Under the pieces are notes generated by a model. That model was given only the letters and a program-made list of their open reading frames with translations, was not told where the DNA came from and ran no database searches. Positions 18,101-27,421 of a stretch of 64,000 bases of DNA are shown in pieces (position 1 is the stretch's first letter; each line of letters opens with the position of its first letter). The position numbers and the translations under genes are program-made. Origin of the DNA: Rodentibacter sp901420285 (lineage in GTDB: Bacteria > Pseudomonadota > Gammaproteobacteria > Enterobacterales > Pasteurellaceae); assembly GCF_041734645.1 (NCBI RefSeq), contig NZ_CP162010.1:248001-312000 (forward strand), in the 5' to 3' direction.

Positions 18101-21100
18101 CTTGGACTAATGCTACTGGTGTGAGTGCTATCGCTATCGGTTTCAAAACTAATGCAACAGGCCCATCATCAACAGCGCTTGGTCCACAGTCTAACTCAAC
18201 AGGGGAGGCCTCTACCGCGCTAGGTGCTGAAGCGTTTGCATCGGGTCGTTCTTCTCTTGCTGCCGGTCGGTTAAGTCGGGCAACGGGTGAGGGAGCAACA
18301 GCCATAATGGGCCGTGCAAGTGGTTATTATTCAACTGGTATCGGTGGAGCGTTCGCTTCTGCTAACTACTCCATCGCCCAAGGCTACGCTGCTAACGCCA
18401 CCGCCGAATCCTCCATCTCCATCGGTAAATACTCCAACGTCACCGGCAACCAATCCATCGCCATCGGCGTAGGCAACCAAGTCCACGGCCACAATTCCGG
18501 CGCATTTGGTGACCCAAGCGTCATCAATGCCAACGCGTCCTACAGCGTCGGTAACAATAACACCTTAGCAGCAGGCCAAACCGGCGTATTTGCGCTCGGT
18601 AACGACATCAAAAACACCGCGAGCAACTCCGTCTTCCTCGGCTCCAACACCGCCTACACCGCCGCCGACAGCAACACCACGGCAGGTATTACTAACGCCT
18701 CCGGCGTCATCTCCGTCGGCAACATCAGCGCCAACGAACGTCGCCGCATCCAAGGCGTCGCCGAAGGCCTCGTGTCCGAAAACTCCACCGACGCCGTAAC
18801 CGGCGCCCAGCTCTACAACGTCAGCAAAAACTCCGTGAAATACTTCGGCGTGAATTCCACTGCTACGGGCAACCGTGATGGTAGTGGTGCGGCGGGCACG
18901 GATGCCATTGCCATCGGTGCAAACGCTACGACAAGTAATGCATCAGCCGTTGCACTTGGTCATAATGCCAATGCTTCAGGTATCGACTCTATTGCCATTG
19001 GTAATGCCTCTAAGGCAAGTTATTTCACCTCTGTTGCGATTGGTAGAGAAGCTAACGCAAGTAATCTTTACGCTATTGCTCAAGGTTATCATGCTAATGC
19101 TTCTGGCAGAAGTTCTATTGCCATTGGTAGTGATTCTACAGCCAAGGGTGAAAGTTCGGTTGCGCTGGGTAACGGCTCAAATGCAACTGGGCTTTATGCT
19201 TTAGCCTTGGGTTATAATGCTAATGCGACGGCGGCTGGCGTTGCTCTTGGTGGATCATCAAATGCAACGGGAGAGGGCTCAACAGCGTTAGGTAATAGTG
19301 CCAATGCAAAAGGCTATGTTTCAACTGCCATCGGCTTAGTTTCTAGAGCTACCGGCAACTATTCCATTGCTCAAGGCGCATGGTCTAACGCCATAGGTGA
19401 ACGTGCTATCGCCATCGGTAACCAATCGCGTTCTATGGGTGAAGATGCACTAGCTATTGGCTCAATTGCTAATGCTTCCGGCTACTCCTCCATCGCCCAA
19501 GGTCGGCTAGCCAACGCTACTGCGTTGCATTCTATTGCGCAGGGTTCGGGAGCTAATGCAATAGGTAATTACTCCATCGCGCAAGGTGTGAATACTAACG
19601 CTAGCGGCCTTTATTCTATTGCTCAGGGTCTATATGCCAACGCCACTGGTTTCTCCTCTATCTCCATTGGTGGCGGCTCCAACGTCACCGGCAACCAATC
19701 CATCGGAATCGGCGTAGGCAACCAAGTCCACGGCCACAACTCCGGCGCGTTTGGTGACCCAAGCATCATCAACGCCAACGCGTCCTACAGCGTCGGTAAC
19801 AACAACACCTTAGCCGCAGGCCAAACCGGCGTATTTGCCCTTGGTAACGACATCAGCACGACGACCAACAACTCCGTGTTCTTAGGCTCCAACAGCGCCT
19901 ACGTCGCCGCCGGCACCAGCACCAAAGGCCTCAGCGCATATACCTCCGAAACCCTCGGCAGCGGCCCGGGCGCCATCACCCTGAGCTTCGCAGGCGGCAC
20001 ACCGGCAGGCGTAGTGAGCGTTGGCGCAGTCGGCTCCGAACGCCGCATCCAAAACGTCGCGGCCGGTCTTCTAAGCAACACCTCAACCGACGCCGTCAAC
20101 GGTTCACAACTCTACGCCGTCGCCCAAGTGGCCTACAACGCCACCACCGAAGCCAAAGCCGCCAACAGCACCGCCAACGCCGCGAACAGCACAGCGAACG
20201 CCGCGAACAGCACCGCATTGGCCGCTAACAGTACCGCGAACGCAGCCAACACAACGGCTAACAACGCGAACAGCACAGCGACTGCAGCTAACAGCACAGC
20301 TAACGCGGCTAATACGACTGCGAACACTGCGAACAGCACTGCAAACTTAGCTAACACAACTGCGAACGCTGCAAACTCCACGGCGAACTATGCAAATAGC
20401 ACCGCATTGGCAGCTAACAGCACAGCAAATGCTGCGAACACAACGGCTAACAACGCAAACAGCACAGCGACAGCAGCGAACAGCACCGCTAACGCAGCGA
20501 ACACAACTGCGAATACTGCAAACTCCACTGCGAACTATGCAAATAGCACCGCATTGGCAGCCAACAGTACCGCGAATGCTGCGAACACAACCGCTAACAA
20601 CGCGAACAGTACAGCAACTGCGGCTAACACAACTGCTAACGCAGCCAACAGTACTGCAAACGTAGCGAACTCCACAGCGAACTACGCCAACAGCACCGCA
20701 TTGGTAGCCAACAGCACAGCGAACTACGCAAACAGCACTGCTCACGCAGCTAACTCAACTGCTAACGCGGCTAACAGCACAGCGAATGTGGCTAACTCCA
20801 CAGCGAACTATGCAAATAGCACCGCATTGGCGGCTAACAGCACAGCCAACACTGCTAACTCCACTGCAAATGCAGCGAACAGCACAGCTAACGTTGCTAA
20901 CTCCACTGCGAACTACGCGAACAGCACCGCTCACGCAGCGAACAGCACAGCTAATGCAGCCAATAGCACTGCGAACGTAGCGAACTCTACAGCGAACTAC
21001 GCAAATAGCACCGCATTGGTAGCCAACAGCACAGCTCACGCGGCAAACAGCACAGCTAACGCAGCCAATAGCACTGCGAACGTAGCGAACTCTACAGCGA

Positions 21101-24100
21101 ACTACGCCAACAGCACCGCATTGGTAGCAAACAGCACTGCGAACTACGCTAACAGCACTGCTCACGCAGCTAACAGCACAGCCAACGCAGCCAACAGCAC
21201 TGCAAACGTAGCCAACAGCACTGCAAACGTAGCCAACTCCACAGCGAACTATGCAAATAGCACCGCATTGGTAGCGAACAGCACCGCTAACTACGCGAAC
21301 AGCACTGCTCACGCAGCGAATAGCACAGCGAATGCTGCAAATAGCACTGCTAACGCAGCGAACAGCACAGCTAACGTTGCTAACTCCACTGCGAACTATG
21401 CAAATAGCACCGCATTGGTAGCCAACAGCACAGCAAATGCTGCAAATACAACGGCTAATAACGCGAACAGCACAGCTACAGCAGCGAACTCAACTGCAAA
21501 TGCAGCCAACAGCACCGCTAACGTAGCGAACTCAACAGCGAACTACGCAAATAGCACCGCATTGGTAGCGAACAGCACAGCGAACTATGCAAACAGCACT
21601 GCATTGGTGGCGAATAGCACCGCTAACTACGCTAACAGCACTGCATTGGTAGCGAACAGCACTGCGAACTATGCAAATAGCACAGCAAATTACGCGAACA
21701 GCACCGCGACCTTAGCCAACACAACGGCTAACACCGCGAACTCCACCGCGAACGCCGCGCTTGCAAATGCGTCCAGCGCCAACGCTAACGCGACAGCCGC
21801 GTTGAACAACGCCACCGCTGCAAACGCGACCGCTACCGCCGTGAACGCCACCGCGCACGCCGCATTGAATAACGCCACAGCCGCGAACACCAACGCCACT
21901 GCTGCGTTAAACAACGCGACTGCCGCGAACGCGACAGCTACTGCCGCCAACAGCACCGCGAACGCTGCAAACAGCACCGCATTGGCCGCAAACTCAACGG
22001 CAAATATCGCCAACAGCACAGCCTTCGCCGCGAACTCCACAGCCAACGCAGCGAACACAACGGCGAACACGGCTAACTCCACTGCGAACTACGCAAATAG
22101 CACCGCATTGGTAGCAAATAGCACTGCTAACTACGCTAACAGCACCGCATTGGTAGCCAACAGCACCGCTAACTACGCTAACAGCACGGCTCACGCAGCT
22201 AACTCAACTGCTAACGCAGCCAACAGCACAGCTAACGTAGCGAACTCCACAGCGAACTACGCTAACAGCACCGCATTGGTAGCCAACAGCACAGCGAACT
22301 ACGCGAACAGCACTGCTCACGCGGCTAACAGCACAGCTAATGCAGCTAACTCAACTGCTAATGCAGCCAACAGCACTGCCAACGTAGCGAACTCCACAGC
22401 GAACTACGCAAACAGCACCGCATTGGTAGCCAATAGCACCGCTAACTACGCTAACAGCACTGCTCACGCAGCGAACTCAACAGCGAACTATGCAAATAGC
22501 ACCGCATTGGTAGCGAATAGCACAGCGAACTACGCGAATAGCACTGCTCACGCGGCTAACAGCACAGCTAATGCTGCAAACAGCACAGCGAATGTAGCGA
22601 ACTCCACAGCGAACTACGCCAACAGCACCGCATTGGTAGCCAACAGCACGGCTAACTACGCGAACAGCACAGCTCACGCAGCCAACAGCACAGCAAATGC
22701 TGCAAACAGCACAGCCAACGCAGCTAATAGCACAGCCAACGTTGCTAACTCCACTGCGAACTACGCGAACAGCACCGCATTGGTGGCTAACAGCACAGCT
22801 CACGCGGCTAATAGCACAGCAAATGCTGCAAACAGCACAGCCAACGCAGCTAATAGCACAGCCAACGTTGCTAACTCCACTGCGAACTATGCAAATAGCA
22901 CCGCATTGGTAGCGAACAGCACGGCTAACTACGCGAACAGCACAGCTCACGCGGCTAACTCAACTGCCAACGCAGCTAACAGCACCGCTAACTACGCGAA
23001 TAGCACCGCATTGGTAGCCAACAGCACTGCGAACTACGCTAACAGCACAGCTCACGCGGCTAACAGCACAGCTAACGCAGCCAACAGCACAGCGAATGTG
23101 GCTAACTCCACAGCGAATGCTGCAAACAGCACTGCTCACGCGGCGAATAGCACCGCTAATGCAGCCAACAGTACTGCCAACGTAGCGAACTCAACAGCGA
23201 ACTACGCAAACAGCACCGCATTGGTAGCAAATAGCACAGCGAACTATGCAAACAGCACAGCTCACGCGGCTAACTCAACTGCTAATGCAGCCAATAGCAC
23301 TGCAAACGTAGCGAACTCTACAGCGAACTACGCAAACAGCACAGCTCACGCGGCTAATAGCACAGCCAACGCAGCCAATAGCACCGCTAACGTAGCGAAC
23401 TCCACAGCGAACTACGCGAACAGCACCGCATTGGTAGCCAACAGCACAGCGAACTATGCAAATAGCACCGCATTGGCGGCTAACAGCACAGCTAACACTG
23501 CTAACTCCACTGCAAATGCAGCCAACAGCACTGCCAACGTAGCCAACTCAACAGCGAACTACGCCAACAGCACCGCATTGGTAGCAAACAGCACCGCTAA
23601 CTACGCGAATAGCACAGCTCACGCGGCTAACAGCACAGCGAATGCAGCCAATAGCACCGCTAACGTAGCGAACTCCACAGCGAACTACGCAAATAGCACC
23701 GCATTGGTAGCAAATAGCACCGCTAACTACGCGAACAGCACAGCTCACGCGGCTAATAGCACAGCGAATGCTGCAAACAGTACAGCGAACGTTGCTAACT
23801 CCACAGCGAACTACGCCAACAGCACCGCATTGGTGGCAAATAGCACTGCTAACTACGCGAATAGCACCGCATTGGTGGCTAACAGCACAGCCAACACTGC
23901 TAACTCCACTGCAAATGCAGCGAACAGCACAGCTAACGTTGCTAACTCCACTGCGAACTATGCAAATAGCACCGCATTGGTAGCGAATAGCACAGCGAAC
24001 TATGCGAACAGCACAGCTCACGCAGCTAACAGCACCGCTAACGCAGCCAACAGTACTGCCAACGTAGCGAACTCCACAGCGAACTACGCAAATAGCACCG

Positions 24101-26805
24101 CATTGGTAGCGAACAGCACTGCGAACTATGCGAACAGCACCGCATTGGCGGCTAACAGCACAGCCAACACTGCTAACTCCACTGCAAATGCAGCGAACAG
24201 CACAGCTAACGTTGCTAACTCCACTGCGAACTATGCAAATAGCACCGCATTGGTAGCCAACAGCACCGCTAACTACGCAAACAGCACAGCTCACGCAGCT
24301 AACAGCACCGCTAACGCAGCCAACAGTACTGCCAACGTAGCGAACTCCACAGCGAACTACGCAAATAGCACCGCATTGGTAGCGAACAGCACTGCAAACT
24401 ACGCTAACAGCACAGCTCACGCAGCGAACAGCACTGCAAATGCAGCCAACAGCACTGCCAACGTAGCGAACTCCACAGCGAACTACGCTAACAGCACTGC
24501 ATTGGTAGCAAACAGCACAGCTCACGCAGCGAACAGCACAGCTAATGCAGCTAACAGCACAGCTAACGTTGCTAACTCCACTGCGAACTATGCAAACAGC
24601 ACCGCATTGGCGGCTAACAGTACAGCCAACACTGCTAATTCAACTGCCAACGCAGCCAACAGCACCGCTAACGTAGCCAACTCCACAGCGAACTACGCAA
24701 ACAGCACCGCATTGGTAGCCAACAGCACCGCTAACTACGCCAACAGCACCGCATTGGCGGCTAACAGCACAGCCAACACTGCTAACTCCACTGCGAACTA
24801 TGCAAATAGCACCGCATTGGTAGCCAACAGCACCGCTAACTACGCGAATAGCACTGCATTGGCGGCTAACAGCACAGCTAACACTGCTAACTCCACTGCA
24901 AATGCAGCCAACAGCACTGCAAACGTAGCGAACTCAACAGCGAACTACGCCAACAGCACCGCATTGGTGGCAAACAGCACAGCGAACACTGCTAACTCCA
25001 CTGCAAATGCAGCGAACAGCACAGCTAACGTTGCTAACTCCACTGCGAACTATGCAAATAGCACCGCATTGGTAGCGAATAGCACAGCGAACTATGCGAA
25101 CAGCACAGCTCACGCAGCTAACTCAACTGCTAACGCGGCTAACAGCACAGCTAACGTTGCTAACTCCACAGCGAACTACGCGAACAGCACCGCATTGGTA
25201 GCGAATAGCACCGCTAACTACGCGAACAGCACAGCTCACGCAGCTAACAGCACAGCTAATGCAGCCAACAGCACTGCTAACGTAGCAAACTCAACAGCGA
25301 ACTACGCTAACAGCACCGCATTGGTAGCAAATAGCACTGCTAACTACGCGAATAGCACAGCTCACGCAGCAAATAGCACTGCAAATGCAGCCAACAGCAC
25401 AGCTAACGTAGCGAACTCCACAGCGAACTACGCCAACAGCACCGCTAACGTAGCCAACTCAACAGCGAACTACGCCAACAGCACCGCATTGGTAGCGAAT
25501 AGCACCGCTAACTACGCCAACAGCACAGCTCACGCGGCTAATAGCACAGCCAACGCAGCCAACAGCACAGCTAACGTAGCGAACTCCACAGCGAACTACG
25601 CAAACAGCACCGCATTGGTAGCGAATAGCACAGCGAACTATGCGAACAGCACCGCATTGGCGGCTAACAGCACAGCGAACACTGCTAACTCCACTGCAAA
25701 TGCAGCCAACAGCACTGCCAACGTAGCCAACTCCACAGCGAACTACGCGAACAGCACCGCATTGGTAGCAAATAGCACTGCGAACTACGCGAATAGCACT
25801 GCTCACGCAGCGAACAGCACAGCTAATGCAGCCAATAGCACTGCAAACGTAGCGAACTCCACAGCGAACTACGCGAACAGCACTGCTCACGCTGCGAACA
25901 GCACAGCAAATGCAGCCAATAGCACAGCGAATGCTGCAAACAGTACTGCCAACGTAGCGAACTCCACAGCGAACTACGCGAACAGCACCGCCTTTGCCGC
26001 GAACTCCACTGCAAATGCAGCGAACACAACGGCGAATACGGCTAACACAACGGCGAACGCTGCCAATACCACTGCAAATACGGCAAATGCCACCGCGAAC
26101 CAAGCATTGAATGCTGCGAACGCCGGTTGGGAATTGACCACTAATGCAACGGGTACGGGTATTGCGTCCGGTTCTAGCGTGGTGAACGTGAATGCAACGA
26201 ATAAACTCGTGACCTTCACAGCAGGCGATAACATTGAGATCACACAAAGCGGTCGAAATGTAACCATGGCCTTGGCGCGCAATATCAATGTGAACAGTGT
26301 GACCACCAACGATCTCACTGTGAGCGGAACGGCGAACTTCACCGGTACGACTAACTTGAGCGGTACCACAAACATTAGCGGTACGATGAACGTTCAAGCC
26401 AATACCACCGTGAACATGGGCGGCAACCGCATTCAAAACGTAGGTAATGCAACAGCACCTACCGATGCGGTGAATAAAGCTTATGTGGATAGAGCGATCA
26501 GCAACGTGACCGGCGGCGGAGTCAACATGTCGCACGTTAACAGCCTGAATAACCGCATTACACGCGTGGAAAGAAAACTTCGCGCAAGTACGGCGGGTAC
26601 CGCAGCAATGTTGAATATCCCTCAAGCGATCGGCGCGGGTAAACAAACTATCGGTGCGGGCATTGGCTCCAACGATGGACAAAACGCCGTTGCGGTGGGT
26701 TACTCACGCGTAGCTGACAACAACAAAGTGATCTTCAAAGTGACCGGTGCGGTTAACACGCAAGGCGGCTACACAGCCGGCGCGGGCGTGTCTTACCAAT
26801 GGTAA
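15109..26805 (+). CDS. Giant trimeric autotransporter adhesin (YadA/Hia-like), 3,898 residues
   Basis: This is a type Vc secreted surface fibre. The N-terminus is an extended signal peptide (M-N-K-I-Y-K-I-V-W-N, residues 1 to about 65, likely cut after A-Q-A). Three YadA-like head modules (about 70-720, 760-1210, 1250-1640) carry A-I-G-x-x-A-x-A repeats. Each ends in a neck reading R-R-I-Q-x-V-A-x-G-L then S-T-D-A-V-x-G-x-Q-L-Y. The first module contains an atypical stretch (about 240-690) with long irregular I-G-x-x-I-N repeats and several Cys. The stalk (about 1684-3665) is N-S-T-A-x-x-A heptads. A last neck (N-R-I-Q-N-V-G-N-A) and a four-strand membrane anchor ending in Trp complete it. 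GGAG precedes the ATG. If the stalk is helical it would be roughly 0.3 micrometres long. The receptor is unknown. Confidence 0.95.
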   Translation: MNKIYKIVWNAAQQAWVVVSELARGHVKASATSTASNEALSDKSTLALGKFGSGTLIGSVAVTLLTLSSTAQAVIPEGTVSNGAIAAIGGTSVADSANSVAIGVNAHAGNGMGVTSSYAIGTSANASGQQSFAIGTTANATGFASMALGDSAQTSGAFSSAFGVYSRALANQSLALGAFSKASAEGSTAIGNRSSASAKDALAIGNMSNVTGCQSTAIGQNNTVAGANSTVIGRNVKTLNNQTNQIALAHDLDLTCASISSKSTYIGHNIKGSASSGANLTFRDFTVIGSDMNFVANHSGGSNFFGSSVIGSNINYDSYGTSTMTMMGENLTFKGLSLSHSNVIGRRVNITAYNSSGSGSNSGYNSINELSLLGSCVTLNSDSNIHRTLATGSRIDVRTKNNGVINTSGFIGDDININSSTHIVNSYAIGGSINVNSSNGSVRGYMLGYGIRINQASGIQPNSFVAGLGITINNTCATRSLNGLMTAVSGTFTNVSGSLSPIYGGRLTANDANINFSPIFGENVATCSTTVHYSPLIGEGLSLCGTTANLSPVMGQCITLANAQIDRTPIIGHSISFSGSTSQARDSTILGSGSGLSNTRVSDTTILGITHAFNNANITTSVFLGSRLGTSNNVTRSVLIGSDSTITGDISCATSIGSNNNVQANKTHSLGNNILANLNNSVYLGDQTTYTARNNTTTLGNASVPGGSSNNVVGVVAVGSYGQTRRIQGVAEGLISNQSTDAVNGAQLYAAMANASGSKYVGINSTIAGNRDGSGATGLNAIAIGAQANATRNQSIALGFNATASGVNSIAQGYDASASDEASVAIGYKANASGCVSLAIGRFTRAEGVNALALVENANASGLGAIAIGNGANAKGRLSIAQVAASSASGNYSIAQGFLSNAADESSIAIGNVSNATHKSAIAIGNTSSSTAFNAIAIGNMSSSSAESAIAMGDGANVSSCSSVAIGTSARVGASGYTAIAIGHESNANNGYSIAQGAWTNATGVSAIAIGFKTNATGPSSTALGPQSNSTGEASTALGAEAFASGRSSLAAGRLSRATGEGATAIMGRASGYYSTGIGGAFASANYSIAQGYAANATAESSISIGKYSNVTGNQSIAIGVGNQVHGHNSGAFGDPSVINANASYSVGNNNTLAAGQTGVFALGNDIKNTASNSVFLGSNTAYTAADSNTTAGITNASGVISVGNISANERRRIQGVAEGLVSENSTDAVTGAQLYNVSKNSVKYFGVNSTATGNRDGSGAAGTDAIAIGANATTSNASAVALGHNANASGIDSIAIGNASKASYFTSVAIGREANASNLYAIAQGYHANASGRSSIAIGSDSTAKGESSVALGNGSNATGLYALALGYNANATAAGVALGGSSNATGEGSTALGNSANAKGYVSTAIGLVSRATGNYSIAQGAWSNAIGERAIAIGNQSRSMGEDALAIGSIANASGYSSIAQGRLANATALHSIAQGSGANAIGNYSIAQGVNTNASGLYSIAQGLYANATGFSSISIGGGSNVTGNQSIGIGVGNQVHGHNSGAFGDPSIINANASYSVGNNNTLAAGQTGVFALGNDISTTTNNSVFLGSNSAYVAAGTSTKGLSAYTSETLGSGPGAITLSFAGGTPAGVVSVGAVGSERRIQNVAAGLLSNTSTDAVNGSQLYAVAQVAYNATTEAKAANSTANAANSTANAANSTALAANSTANAANTTANNANSTATAANSTANAANTTANTANSTANLANTTANAANSTANYANSTALAANSTANAANTTANNANSTATAANSTANAANTTANTANSTANYANSTALAANSTANAANTTANNANSTATAANTTANAANSTANVANSTANYANSTALVANSTANYANSTAHAANSTANAANSTANVANSTANYANSTALAANSTANTANSTANAANSTANVANSTANYANSTAHAANSTANAANSTANVANSTANYANSTALVANSTAHAANSTANAANSTANVANSTANYANSTALVANSTANYANSTAHAANSTANAANSTANVANSTANVANSTANYANSTALVANSTANYANSTAHAANSTANAANSTANAANSTANVANSTANYANSTALVANSTANAANTTANNANSTATAANSTANAANSTANVANSTANYANSTALVANSTANYANSTALVANSTANYANSTALVANSTANYANSTANYANSTATLANTTANTANSTANAALANASSANANATAALNNATAANATATAVNATAHAALNNATAANTNATAALNNATAANATATAANSTANAANSTALAANSTANIANSTAFAANSTANAANTTANTANSTANYANSTALVANSTANYANSTALVANSTANYANSTAHAANSTANAANSTANVANSTANYANSTALVANSTANYANSTAHAANSTANAANSTANAANSTANVANSTANYANSTALVANSTANYANSTAHAANSTANYANSTALVANSTANYANSTAHAANSTANAANSTANVANSTANYANSTALVANSTANYANSTAHAANSTANAANSTANAANSTANVANSTANYANSTALVANSTAHAANSTANAANSTANAANSTANVANSTANYANSTALVANSTANYANSTAHAANSTANAANSTANYANSTALVANSTANYANSTAHAANSTANAANSTANVANSTANAANSTAHAANSTANAANSTANVANSTANYANSTALVANSTANYANSTAHAANSTANAANSTANVANSTANYANSTAHAANSTANAANSTANVANSTANYANSTALVANSTANYANSTALAANSTANTANSTANAANSTANVANSTANYANSTALVANSTANYANSTAHAANSTANAANSTANVANSTANYANSTALVANSTANYANSTAHAANSTANAANSTANVANSTANYANSTALVANSTANYANSTALVANSTANTANSTANAANSTANVANSTANYANSTALVANSTANYANSTAHAANSTANAANSTANVANSTANYANSTALVANSTANYANSTALAANSTANTANSTANAANSTANVANSTANYANSTALVANSTANYANSTAHAANSTANAANSTANVANSTANYANSTALVANSTANYANSTAHAANSTANAANSTANVANSTANYANSTALVANSTAHAANSTANAANSTANVANSTANYANSTALAANSTANTANSTANAANSTANVANSTANYANSTALVANSTANYANSTALAANSTANTANSTANYANSTALVANSTANYANSTALAANSTANTANSTANAANSTANVANSTANYANSTALVANSTANTANSTANAANSTANVANSTANYANSTALVANSTANYANSTAHAANSTANAANSTANVANSTANYANSTALVANSTANYANSTAHAANSTANAANSTANVANSTANYANSTALVANSTANYANSTAHAANSTANAANSTANVANSTANYANSTANVANSTANYANSTALVANSTANYANSTAHAANSTANAANSTANVANSTANYANSTALVANSTANYANSTALAANSTANTANSTANAANSTANVANSTANYANSTALVANSTANYANSTAHAANSTANAANSTANVANSTANYANSTAHAANSTANAANSTANAANSTANVANSTANYANSTAFAANSTANAANTTANTANTTANAANTTANTANATANQALNAANAGWELTTNATGTGIASGSSVVNVNATNKLVTFTAGDNIEITQSGRNVTMALARNINVNSVTTNDLTVSGTANFTGTTNLSGTTNISGTMNVQANTTVNMGGNRIQNVGNATAPTDAVNKAYVDRAISNVTGGGVNMSHVNSLNNRITRVERKLRASTAGTAAMLNIPQAIGAGKQTIGAGIGSNDGQNAVAVGYSRVADNNKVIFKVTGAVNTQGGYTAGAGVSYQW
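20158..26102 (+). repeat. 21-bp coding repeat array of the adhesin stalk
   Basis: About 283 units of 21 bases encode N-S-T-A-x-y-A, where x-y is mostly N-A, N-V, N-Y, L-V, H-A, L-A or N-T. In the later part the units fall into a higher-order block of six heptads (H-A, N-A, N-V, N-Y, L-V, N-Y; 126 bases). Synonymous codons differ freely between units, except in the L-V/L-A units, where AGC-ACC-GCA-TTG is nearly fixed. This is a protein-coding array, not CRISPR. Confidence 0.95.
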
Positions 26806-26833
26806 TGCGATAGATTACGCGTTAAATAAAACG

Positions 26834-26866
26834 AAAACCGCAGGTGAAAGCCTGCGGTTTTTTTTG
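26834..26866 (+). terminator. Terminator of the adhesin gene
   Basis: AAAACCGCAGG / CCTGCGGTTTT stem followed by eight T, 29 bases after the stop. Confidence 0.9.
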
Positions 26867-26986
26867 TGCAAAAAGGGGAGTGGAAAGTGAACTGTCGGAT
26901 TAGCACCGCATTGAGGGGGGCGGGGGACTTTGCGTGTTCGGTATGCGTGATAGGTAAAAAAAGTGGCCGGTTAACCGACCGCTTGT

Positions 26987-27409
26987 TTAGTTTTCGATAA
27001 ATGGGTTGAGGAGTTTGACGCCCATTTTTTCAAAGTCTTTGATATTGCGTGTGACGAGGGTGAAATGGTGGCGTAATGCGGTGGCGGCGATCCAAGCATC
27101 GTTGTCGGGGCTTTTATCGGGAATGTGCAAGCCGGCGCACAATGTGGCGGTGATGTCGTCGGGGTAGAGGGTTTTGCCTTTGAAGGTGGGGCGAACGAGA
27201 TCTTCAAGCCAATCTCTTAGCATTTTCCCTTGACGTGGATCTTTTCGTTCCATATTGAGTACGCCGCGTTCAATTTCCATTAAGGTGATGACACTGATAA
27301 AAAGCGATTCTTTAGGCATTAAATCAAGCCATTCTTCAACACCACGGTTTGCTTTGTTTTTGGGCATTTTACGCATTTCGGACAGAATGTTGGTGTCTAA
27401 AACGAACAT
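26987..27409 (-). CDS. PIN-domain ribonuclease toxin, VapC/FitB type
   Basis: A 140-residue PIN-domain protein. The acidic catalytic residues are visible: Asp 5 in V-L-D-T-N-I-L-S-E, a Glu in L-M-E-I-E-R-G, Asp in D-N-D-A-W-I-A-A, and the closing L-V-T-R-N-I-K-D-F. Such toxins cleave tRNA or other RNA when their antitoxin is degraded. It starts 12 bases after the antitoxin stop, in the antitoxin-first order typical of the family. The pair lies alone between the adhesin and rpoD. Confidence 0.88.
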   Translation of the reverse strand: MFVLDTNILSEMRKMPKNKANRGVEEWLDLMPKESLFISVITLMEIERGVLNMERKDPRQGKMLRDWLEDLVRPTFKGKTLYPDDITATLCAGLHIPDKSPDNDAWIAATALRHHFTLVTRNIKDFEKMGVKLLNPFIEN

Positions 27410-27421
27410 ATAATTCCCCCT

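Noticed and set aside
20158..26102. Regular short repeats that could be mistaken for a CRISPR array.
   Set aside because: Units are 21-bp in-frame codons without unique spacers, and no cas genes are present.
25459..26682. Long Cys/Arg/Val-rich open frames on the minus strand of the adhesin (407 codons here, also 325 codons at 23548-24525).
   Set aside because: They are the antisense reading of a 21-bp repeat, which stays open automatically. Composition is unnatural and there is no start site.
15109..26805. Possibility that the adhesin gene is broken by frameshifts in its repeats.
   Set aside because: The frame is intact from the signal peptide through all heptads to the membrane anchor.
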